From contig DOZC01000020.1 in NCBI GenBank assembly GCA_003518205.1, forward strand, positions 1 through 10,518: a stretch of DNA of 10,518 nt. Reading direction: 5' to 3'. Both the position numbers and the translations under genes were made by a program. Each line of letters starts with the position of its first letter. Positions within the stretch are counted from its first letter, which is position 1. The DNA is from Minisyncoccota bacterium (GTDB lineage Bacteria; Patescibacteriota; Microgenomatia; UBA1400; PJMF01). Below are positions 1 to 4,226 of the stretch, one piece after another. The notes under the pieces are model-generated. The model was not told where the DNA came from and did not search any database. It was given only the letters and a program-made list of their open reading frames with translations.

Positions 1-774
1 TTCTTTTATCGAAATATAATAATCTTTTTCTTTAGGTATTAAGATAGGAAAATTTAAGTCTTTTCGCACCGCAATTATTATCAATCTTTCCCTTTTTTGA
101 GGAACATCCAAATATTGAGATCTTAAAACTTTATATGAGACTCTATAACCAATTTCCTCCAATGCTCTTATCATGATATTCAATGTTTTTCCGCCATCAT
201 GTCTTAATAAACCTTTAACATTTTCACCAACAGCTATCTTAGGCATAGTTTCTTTAACACACCTAGCAAATTCAAAAAAAAGTGTACCCCTAGTTTCTTC
301 AAATCCTCGTCCCTTACCTGCATAACTAAATGCCTGACATGGAAATCCACCTTCTACGACATCTACTTTTCCAAACCATGGAGAAAAATCAACTTCAGAA
401 ATATTTTTTCCAATTACATTCCATTTTGGCCGATTAATTTGAAGAGTGTTTAACGCATCTTTATCAAATTCAACGTTTAGCAAATGATTCAACCCTGCGT
501 TTTCAAGACCCAGTGCTGTGCCTCCAGCACCGGTAAATAATTCAATTGTAGTAAAATCTGTTTTATTGTTGCGCTTAAGAAATTTAAAATTATTGTTTGT
601 ATCTGATCCACTAATTTTATTTTTGACTCTAGAAACTTCTTCTGTATTAAATAACCGATAATTTAAGTCCGAACGATAAGACTTTATAAGACCAACTTTT
701 TCCCATCTTCGTATAGTGTCGGAAGAAACACCAACTGTTTTAGCAGCCTCTGCAACGGTAAAATATTTTGTCAT
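1..774 (-). CDS. DNA (cytosine-5-)-methyltransferase with N-terminal MerR-type HTH (partial, C-terminus off window)
   Basis: This is the modification half of a type II restriction-modification pair; it would transfer a methyl group from SAM to C5 of cytosine in the recognition site. The first 258 residues are visible. Residues 1-54 form a MerR-like helix-turn-helix (start MTKYFTVAEAAKTVGVSS, then DTIRRWEKVGLI). The catalytic domain starts near 76: motif I ELFTGAGG (78-85), motif IV GGFPCQAFS with catalytic Cys146, motif VI ENV (184-186) and motif VIII QKRER (226-230). The target-recognition region and motifs IX-X lie beyond position 1. The ATG at 774 gives a complete HTH and has a -10-like TATAGT 6 nt upstream but no Shine-Dalgarno. 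It follows the endonuclease gene on the same strand, 49 nt away. The HTH fusion plus the palindrome at 791-815 suggests that the enzyme represses its own promoter (inference). The methyltransferase identity is secure; the sequence specificity is not visible. Confidence 0.95.
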   Translation of the reverse strand, partial: MTKYFTVAEAAKTVGVSSDTIRRWEKVGLIKSYRSDLNYRLFNTEEVSRVKNKISGSDTNNNFKFLKRNNKTDFTTIELFTGAGGTALGLENAGLNHLLNVEFDKDALNTLQINRPKWNVIGKNISEVDFSPWFGKVDVVEGGFPCQAFSYAGKGRGFEETRGTLFFEFARCVKETMPKIAVGENVKGLLRHDGGKTLNIMIRALEEIGYRVSYKVLRSQYLDVPQKRERLIIIAVRKDLNFPILIPKEKDYYISIKE

Positions 775-780
775 GAATTG

Positions 781-809
781 ACTATAAATATAACCAATGC
801 ATTATGCAA
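781..809 (-). promoter_or_regulatory. Putative promoter of the methyltransferase gene
   Basis: On the minus strand there is a -10 hexamer TATAGT (781-786, five of six consensus bases) and a weak -35 TTGCAT (804-809), separated by 17 bp. The -10 is 6 nt from the ATG at 774, so the mRNA would be essentially leaderless. The -35 and most of the spacer lie inside the palindrome at 791-815. Confidence 0.45.
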
Positions 810-815
810 TGGTTA
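791..815. promoter_or_regulatory. 25-bp near-palindrome, candidate operator for the HTH-methyltransferase
   Basis: Two 12-bp arms (TAACCAATGCAT and ATGCAATGGTTA) flank a single central T at 803, with 11 of 12 positions pairing (mismatch 797/809). It occupies the gap between endonuclease and methyltransferase genes and overlaps the predicted -35 and spacer of the methyltransferase promoter. MerR-type HTH dimers bind such dyads in promoter spacers, and the downstream gene encodes such an HTH. The dyad is seen directly; the operator role is inferred. Confidence 0.55.
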
Positions 816-823
816 CTAATAGA

Positions 824-1597
824 TCAAACTCTATAGGCCCTACTAAAAAACTCTCTGAAGTACTTATCACTTGCAATAAGATCTGTTTTTGTTGACAAAA
901 CTTTTGCAATTACTTCTGGTAATATCATGTAAAGCTCCTCCAATGCAGTAGGATTTTCAAAAACCAGAGAATAAAAAGATCTTCCATCAATTTGCCTAAT
1001 ATTTTCATTAAGAGTTCTGTGGTGCTGCTCACTCAGCTTATTAGCGGCTAATAAATCATTACTTGCTTTAGCATTTTTTATCATTCTACCAATACTGTTA
1101 TCAGGTGGAGTGAATGGTCTATCATACGGTGGATTCTTTGGAACTATCTCAACAAAATAACCAGTGTATCCGCTGTATTCCTTATTTAAAAGTGAATTAA
1201 TATCGTCATATCTCAGAGTTTTATCGTTACCTTTTGTAGTGTTAAATTTGTTTTTAACTTCAGCAATAATTCTTTTTGAATCACATTTTAAATCAATTAC
1301 CCCACCAACTGGTAATTTTTCCCAGCCTTTGGCACAACCCAAAATATTTTCATGAAATTCTCCGATCGCATTTGCTAAAGTTTTTCCAACTTTTCTTGCC
1401 TTTTCAGTCGTAGTCAGCCACTCTTCTAAAGAAATATTGTGATATGAGCTTTCAAATAAACCAAAAAACGGGTCGATGACGTTGCTAAATAAGTCTGTTT
1501 CAGATTTTTTGATACCTTTTTCATAAGTATTGATTACTTTTTTGACAAAAAATTCTAATTTTTCGTCATCAATAAAACTCAAATATCTATTGCTCAT
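824..1597 (-). CDS. Eco47II-family type II restriction endonuclease
   Basis: Predicted endonuclease of 257 residues that cuts unmodified DNA at a short site. The PD-(D/E)XK core is visible as GVIDLKC with Asp102, then IIAEVKNKFNT with Glu113 and Lys115, preceded by a helix containing GEFHENILG (79-87). Downstream are GYTGYFVEIVPK (143-154), PFTPPDN (161-167) and NENIRQIDGRSFYSL (197-211), which I recognise as the conserved pattern of the Eco47II family. Characterised members cut GGNCC/GGWCC-type sites; the specificity here is inferred only from family membership. The start at 1597 matches the conserved N-terminus and has TATAGT 8 nt upstream without a Shine-Dalgarno. It directly precedes the cognate methyltransferase, an R-then-M order that normally needs timing control. 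Base composition is AT-rich compared with the metK-typA region, consistent with acquisition by transfer. Confidence 0.85.
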   Translation of the reverse strand: MSNRYLSFIDDEKLEFFVKKVINTYEKGIKKSETDLFSNVIDPFFGLFESSYHNISLEEWLTTTEKARKVGKTLANAIGEFHENILGCAKGWEKLPVGGVIDLKCDSKRIIAEVKNKFNTTKGNDKTLRYDDINSLLNKEYSGYTGYFVEIVPKNPPYDRPFTPPDNSIGRMIKNAKASNDLLAANKLSEQHHRTLNENIRQIDGRSFYSLVFENPTALEELYMILPEVIAKVLSTKTDLIASDKYFREFFSRAYRV

Positions 1598-1605
1598 ATA
1601 AAATG

Positions 1606-1611
1606 ACTATA
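1606..1611 (-). promoter_or_regulatory. Possible -10 box of the endonuclease gene
   Basis: TATAGT on the minus strand, 8 nt before the ATG at 1597, is the same hexamer and almost the same spacing as before the methyltransferase; both share the string TATAGTCA. No convincing -35 is present at 16-18 bp, and the 791-815 palindrome is not repeated here. Confidence 0.3.
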
Positions 1612-1631
1612 ACTATTAATCAAAATAAATA

Positions 1632-1667
1632 CTACAGCATATTTGGCTCAAAGTGTGAGATCTGTAG
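1632..1667 (-). terminator. Weak stem-loop between hypothetical gene and endonuclease gene
   Basis: CTACAG (1632-1637) pairs with CTGTAG (1662-1667), and inside the loop CTCA/TGAG form a second short stem. On the minus strand the structure is followed by a T-rich but interrupted run. It may weakly terminate transcripts from the hypothetical gene; the loop is long, so confidence is low. Confidence 0.25.
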
Positions 1668-1685
1668 GTCTAGAACCCAGTGTTA

Positions 1686-2309
1686 TTATAAAAGTTTTAG
1701 ATAAAAATTATTCAATTTTTTGTTCGAATTCACCAAAGCACACTGGAAATCATAACTATCACCGTCTGCCAACAATTTTAATGTTACAACCAAATATTTT
1801 TCATTAATTTCAAATTCAGGTTTTAATGGCCACCAACGGGAATCGTAACTTTCATTGTTAAAAGCGTAAAAACTTTTGTCGTCTTCCTTCTTTATCGCAA
1901 TATTTACCATGCCCTCCTCTTCAACGAAGATGCTGTCTCTAGAAGGCATTAGGATTTGCGAATAATCAACTTTTCCTGTTGAATAATCAACTGGTTCTTT
2001 TGTTGTTGCCCATCGACCATTATTTATTGTTTTAATAGTAAACTTACTATTTTCTGGCAGAGAAAAATTAATTTGAGCCTTTGCATTATTGAGGTTTGTT
2101 TTTCCAAACAAAAAGCTAATTAACTTAAAAAATAAATTATTTGGCTTGTTGATAATTCTTATACTTAGGAAACGATATTGACCTACGCCATTTTGAAAAA
2201 GTTGCCCATTATCAATCTTGAAGGTCAATTTGGGCTTTGAAAAATAACTTGCCAATCTTGTAATCAGCCAACCTAATATGGCACCAAATAATAACTCCAT
2301 ATAGTTCAT
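1686..2309 (-). CDS. Hypothetical N-terminally membrane-anchored protein
   Basis: I do not recognise the family. The 207-residue product has one hydrophobic segment at about residues 5-22 (ELLFGAILGWLITRLASYF), then SKPKLTF and a long region rich in alternating hydrophobic and polar residues, suggesting a beta-sandwich-like domain. A W-W-P motif (159-161) and DSYDFQCALVN (184-194) lie near the C-terminus. There is no signal-peptidase site, so it is probably tethered to the inner face of the membrane or, less likely, exported. I chose the ATG at 2309, not the in-frame GTG at 2324, because AAAGGA lies 6 nt upstream of the ATG and the GTG has no such site. It is the first gene of the AT-rich accessory block and points toward the restriction pair, so it may be a mobile-element passenger. 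A stem-rich leader precedes it. Confidence 0.75.
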   Translation of the reverse strand: MNYMELLFGAILGWLITRLASYFSKPKLTFKIDNGQLFQNGVGQYRFLSIRIINKPNNLFFKLISFLFGKTNLNNAKAQINFSLPENSKFTIKTINNGRWATTKEPVDYSTGKVDYSQILMPSRDSIFVEEEGMVNIAIKKEDDKSFYAFNNESYDSRWWPLKPEFEINEKYLVVTLKLLADGDSYDFQCALVNSNKKLNNFYLKLL

Positions 2310-2315
2310 TTCTTT

Positions 2316-2321
2316 TCCTTT
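2316..2321 (-). promoter_or_regulatory. Shine-Dalgarno deciding the start of the hypothetical gene
   Basis: AAAGGA on the minus strand, 6 nt upstream of the ATG at 2309, selects that start over the GTG at 2324. It is one of few clear ribosome binding sites in the window, and it sits immediately 3' of the stem-rich leader at 2324-2399, so its accessibility could depend on that structure. Confidence 0.5.
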
Positions 2322-2323
2322 CA

Positions 2324-2399
2324 CAAGCGAGACTTGGGTTTCGAGAGGGACTTACCCTCGTCAAGCTCAAGATTTAAACCCTCTGAAGGTTGTCGCTTG
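2324..2399 (-). ncRNA. Stem-rich leader upstream of the hypothetical gene
   Basis: Nested complementarity is visible. CAAGCGA (2324-2330) pairs with TCGCTTG (2393-2399), GGGTTT (2336-2341) pairs with AAACCC (2376-2381), and GAGGG/CCCTC (2345-2349/2355-2359) form an inner hairpin with a 5-nt loop. The element ends 2 nt before the Shine-Dalgarno of the downstream gene, so it may be a 5'-UTR regulator, a leftover structured RNA or a site fold. It matches no riboswitch I know. Confidence 0.35.
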
Positions 2400-2427
2400 A
2401 TCGGGCACAAGTCGTCCCGCGGTCATA

Positions 2428-2466
2428 TTGATCAAAAACATCAACTTCGTTGATTTTTTTGATCAA
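2428..2466. terminator. Bidirectional intrinsic-terminator-like hairpin
   Basis: TTGATCAAAAA (2428-2438) pairs with TTTTTGATCAA (2456-2466), and ATCAAC (2440-2445) pairs with GTTGAT (2449-2454) around a TTC loop; only 2439/2455 is mismatched. The inner stem is followed by a run of seven T on the plus strand and five on the minus strand, so it can act both ways. It would end minus-strand transcripts from the tRNA unit, and it abuts the 14-bp repeat starting at 2467. Confidence 0.6.
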
Positions 2467-2480
2467 TGCGGAAGGGGCGG
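2467..2480 (-). repeat. Second copy of the tRNA-Ser 3'-end sequence (att-like repeat)
   Basis: TGCGGAAGGGGCGG here is identical to 2599-2612, the 3' end of the tRNA-Ser gene (acceptor strand, discriminator and start of the T stem). A displaced 3' copy of a tRNA is the usual scar of site-specific integration, and the copy lies on the side of the AT-rich accessory genes. No integrase gene is visible. Confidence 0.5.
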
Positions 2481-2550
2481 TCGCTGAATGCGACATTAGG
2501 CAGGCACTCCGTGCTTGCCGTCAGGACTATTCTTTCAGAAAGTGCCTTCC
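2469..2550 (-). pseudogene. Cloverleaf-like hairpin cluster, possible degenerate tRNA-Ser-like element
   Basis: On the minus strand GGAAGG (2545-2550) pairs with CCTTCC (2470-2475), enclosing three hairpins: CTTTC/GAAAG (2532-2542), a 9-bp stem with one G-T pair (2499-2507/2511-2519) and GTCGC/GCGAC (2480-2484/2490-2494). The closing stem and following G match the acceptor end of the neighbouring tRNA-Ser. There is no 7-base T loop and no clear anticodon arm, so it is not a working tRNA. It could be a decayed tRNA, a structured small RNA or a recombination site. Confidence 0.35.
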
Positions 2551-2558
2551 CATATCTC

Positions 2559-2600
2559 CAGCGTTTACCAAATCTAGCTGCGCTAGATTGGCCCACGCTG
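2559..2600. repeat. Strong inverted repeat directly abutting the tRNA-Ser 3' end
   Basis: CAGCGT (2559-2564) pairs with ACGCTG (2595-2600), and AATCTAGC (2571-2578) pairs with GCTAGATT (2582-2589) around TGC, with CCA/TGG extending the inner stem past one bulged A. The hairpin starts at the base after the tRNA discriminator, so it could guide 3' processing of the tRNA precursor or form one end of an inserted element. No T-tract follows it on the minus strand. Confidence 0.5.
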
Positions 2601-2612
2601 CGGAAGGGGCGG
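2599..2612 (-). repeat. tRNA-Ser 3'-end copy of the 14-bp direct repeat
   Basis: Identical to 2467-2480, 132 bp away. This copy belongs to the intact tRNA gene, as expected for the attachment site that restores the tRNA after integration of an element on its 3' side. Confidence 0.5.
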
Positions 2613-2682
2613 GACTCGAACCCGCGGTGCCCGAAGGCGTCAGTTTTCGAGGCTGGGGCCATAGCCGCTATGCGACCCTTCC
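2601..2682 (-). tRNA. tRNA-Ser(CGA), atypical anticodon stem
   Basis: An 82-nt class II tRNA. Acceptor GGAAGGG (2676-2682) pairs fully with CCCTTCC (2602-2608), the discriminator is G, the T arm is GCGGG-TTCGAGT-CCCGC, and a variable arm carries a GCC-TTCG-GGC hairpin. The anticodon loop CTCGAAA places CGA at 2647-2649, reading UCG. The G discriminator and long variable arm fit serine. CCA is not encoded. The anticodon stem shows only three Watson-Crick pairs, with C-A mismatches at 27-43 and 31-39, and the D stem is also imperfect, so the gene is divergent or decaying. It lies 39 nt downstream of tRNA-Arg and is probably co-transcribed with it. Confidence 0.85.
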
Positions 2683-2686
2683 ATTA

Positions 2687-2844
2687 CCGATATCAACACT
2701 CCGATATCGGATGGCTGAAAGTGCACTCGGTGCGATTCGAACGCACGACCCTCAGATCCGCAATCTGATGCTCTATCCAACTGAGCTACGAGTGCATGTC
2801 AGATATCTGATTCCGGATACCGGATTTCAGATAACAGATATCGG
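2687..2844. repeat. GATATC-centred palindromic repeats flanking tRNA-Arg
   Basis: Four GATATC cores lie in the short spacers around tRNA-Arg: CCGATATC (2687-2694), palindrome CCGATATCGG (2701-2710), palindrome TCAGATATCTGA (2799-2810) and CAGATATCGG (2835-2844). Between the last two, TATCTGA (2804-2810) pairs with TCAGATA (2827-2833) around TCCGG/CCGGA, making a hairpin in the tRNA leader. They may be processing hairpins or a small palindromic repeat family. Confidence 0.6.
2722..2795 (-). tRNA. tRNA-Arg(GCG)
   Basis: A complete 74-nt cloverleaf. Acceptor GCACTCG/CGAGTGC, D arm GCTC-AGTTGGATA-GAGC, anticodon arm TCAGA-TTGCGGA-TCTGA, and T arm GTGCG-TTCGAAT-CGCAC; the discriminator is A and CCA is not encoded. 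The anticodon GCG reads CGC and, by wobble, CGU. Most bacteria use ACG, modified to inosine by TadA, for this box, so GCG is notable. It is the first gene of the unit Arg-Ser behind the promoter at 2845-2873. Confidence 0.95.
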
Positions 2845-2873
2845 ATTATAACAAAGAATAAGTTTTATGGCAG
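2845..2873 (-). promoter_or_regulatory. Promoter of the tRNA-Arg/tRNA-Ser unit
   Basis: On the minus strand there is a perfect -10 TATAAT (2845-2850), a 17-bp spacer and a -35 CTGCCA (2868-2873, four of six consensus). Transcription would start near 2838, giving a leader of about 40 nt that holds the GATATC hairpin before tRNA-Arg. Confidence 0.6.
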
Positions 2874-2949
2874 CAGGCCGCTGTTGCAATCCAATGCCAT
2901 TGTCAATCACTCGCAACGAGAGCCACCCGCATCAACCACACCATTTATT

Positions 2950-4059
2950 TTATTTAACAATTTTTTCCCACGGAAACTCGGGCCGGCCAAAATGACCGTG
3001 AGCCGCAGTTTTGAGATAAATGGGTCGGCGTAAATCTAGACCATCCAGAATGCCTTTAACTGAACAATCTAATAATTCGGTCACAAAATCGTCAATTTTT
3101 TTCTGACTCACAGTGGCGGTGCCAAAAGTATCCACATTTTTCATTACTGGTTGAGCTTGACCAATGCAATAAGCCAAAGCCAATTCGGCACGATCTGCCA
3201 AACCATGAGCCACCAGATTTTTAGCGATGTATCGGGCTGCATAGGCACCAGATCTATCAACTTTAGTAGGATCCTTACCACTAAAACACCCACCGCCCAC
3301 TCTGGCATAGCCACCATAGGTATCCACCACAATTTTTCTGCCAGTCACGCCAGTATCAGCGGCTGGACCACCCTGATGCCAAACTCCAGTGCCATTCACA
3401 ATGAGATTTTCGATCGAAATTTCGAAGCCAAACTCCCTCAAAACTGGAGTCACAATTTGTTCATAGACGTCAGTTTTGACCTGTTCAAGTTTAATAGTTG
3501 GTTGATGAGGCACAGCTACCACCAGTTTTTCTACCGCCACTGGCTTGCCAGCTTCATAACGCACCGTCACCTGAGACTTGCCGTCAGGTCGCAAATAGGC
3601 TAACTGGCCAGAAATGCGAACTGCGTCAATCTTAGCAGCCAAAGCTTGAGCCAAGGCAATGGGTAGAGGCATCAAAGTTGATGTCTCATTGCAGGCATAG
3701 CCAAACATCATGCCTTGATCGCCAGCTCCGGCATTATCCACACCTTGAGAAATTTCTCGGGATTGTTTATGAATTAAAGTTAAAATTGGTGATTGATCTG
3801 AGAATCCATAGCTAGGATCGGTGTAATCCAGACGCTTAATTTGCTCGCGGGCGACTTTTTCAAAATCAACTTTTCCGGCCAAAGTAATCTCTCCTGCCAA
3901 AACTACTTGATTGGTGGTCACCAAAGTTTCCACTGCTACTCGGCCGAATTTATCCTGAGCCAACACCGCATCGACGATAGAGTCAGAAATTTGATCACAA
4001 ATTTTATCTGGATGACCAGCACACACCGATTCCGATGTAAATAATTGTGTTTCAGGCAT
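2950..4059 (-). CDS. metK: S-adenosylmethionine synthetase
   Basis: Cytoplasmic enzyme that makes SAM from methionine and ATP, releasing phosphate and diphosphate. The product of 369 residues is slightly shorter than the usual 380-400. All three family domains are present: GHPDKICDQISD (15-26) with the catalytic His, GAGDQGMMFGYA (111-122), RPDGKSQV (157-164), GGCFSGKDPTKVDRS (256-270) and the C-terminal HGHFGRPEFPWE. Two places depart from the common pattern: SVCAGHPDK instead of SVTEGHPDK, and GVWHQGGPAADTGVTGRK (225-242), where Trp-His-Gln precedes GGP. Catalytic and metal-binding residues look intact. The ATG at 4059 is the only start that keeps the FTSES segment; GAGAGG 6 nt upstream can serve as Shine-Dalgarno but is also the 3' arm of an attenuator. 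Expression is probably repressed by SAM through the riboswitch at 4105-4209. In the cell it supplies methyl donor to methyltransferases, including the one at the left end. Confidence 0.98.
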   Translation of the reverse strand: MPETQLFTSESVCAGHPDKICDQISDSIVDAVLAQDKFGRVAVETLVTTNQVVLAGEITLAGKVDFEKVAREQIKRLDYTDPSYGFSDQSPILTLIHKQSREISQGVDNAGAGDQGMMFGYACNETSTLMPLPIALAQALAAKIDAVRISGQLAYLRPDGKSQVTVRYEAGKPVAVEKLVVAVPHQPTIKLEQVKTDVYEQIVTPVLREFGFEISIENLIVNGTGVWHQGGPAADTGVTGRKIVVDTYGGYARVGGGCFSGKDPTKVDRSGAYAARYIAKNLVAHGLADRAELALAYCIGQAQPVMKNVDTFGTATVSQKKIDDFVTELLDCSVKGILDGLDLRRPIYLKTAAHGHFGRPEFPWEKIVK

Positions 4060-4085
4060 AAAAAACCTCTCGTGGTATCGAGAGG
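4060..4085 (-). terminator. Attenuator terminator of metK, with U-tract touching the start codon
   Basis: On the minus strand CCTCTCG (4079-4085) pairs with CGAGAGG (4066-4072) around a 6-nt loop, followed by six T (4060-4065) that abut the ATG at 4059. GAGAGG in its 3' arm doubles as the likely Shine-Dalgarno, so folding would block both elongation and initiation. GAGAGG at 4113-4118, in the 3' part of the riboswitch, can pair with the 5' arm instead, a plausible antiterminator. Confidence 0.8.
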
Positions 4086-4104
4086 GAATACCTAAATTAA
4101 TAGT

Positions 4105-4209
4105 ACATCTGTCCTCTCAGGGCGAATGGAGCACCATAGCCAGTAATAATACTCAGCTTGGTTGCTAGACAGGTCATGAAGTCGAATCTCTCGCTGTCTT
4201 TCGTGATGT
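4105..4209 (-). promoter_or_regulatory. SAM-I-type (S-box) riboswitch aptamer upstream of metK
   Basis: On the minus strand P1 forms from ACATC (4205-4209) and GATGT (4105-4109). P2 forms from AGACAG and CTGTCT, enclosing a GAGAG...CATGACC region like the S-box kink-turn arm. The core junction GCAACC follows, then P3 (AGC-AGTA/TACT-GCT), then GGTGCTCCATTC and a short P4. The GCAACC and GGTGC...ATTC blocks are characteristic of the SAM-I clan, and the position directly before metK with a terminator fits feedback repression by SAM. The P2 sequence differs from the commonest consensus, so it may be a divergent member. Confidence 0.85.
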
Positions 4210-4215
4210 GGGATT

Positions 4216-4221
4216 ATTGTA
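4216..4221 (-). promoter_or_regulatory. Possible -10 box for the metK riboswitch transcript
   Basis: TACAAT on the minus strand places the transcription start near 4209, exactly the 5' end of P1 of the riboswitch. No good -35 is seen; it would lie inside the end of rarA. Confidence 0.4.
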
Positions 4222-4226
4222 ACAGA

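Noticed and set aside
2310..2324. GTG at 2324 as start of the hypothetical protein
   Set aside because: No Shine-Dalgarno precedes it, whereas AAAGGA is well placed for the ATG at 2309.
2324..2399. A 76-nt element closed by a 7-bp stem, first read as a tRNA
   Set aside because: No T loop, D loop or anticodon arm can be placed on either strand; only the length and closing stem resemble a tRNA.
2687..2844. CRISPR-like repeat array around tRNA-Arg
   Set aside because: The repeated units are about 8-12 bp, irregularly spaced and interrupted by a tRNA; there are no uniform spacers or cas genes.
2441..2851. Open reading frames on both strands through the tRNA region
   Set aside because: They run through two tRNA genes and the hairpin module; the arginine- and cysteine-rich translations are by-products of tRNA sequence.
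3144..4044. Reading frames antisense or shifted within metK
   Set aside because: They are shadows of a well-conserved metK frame and have no domain pattern of their own.
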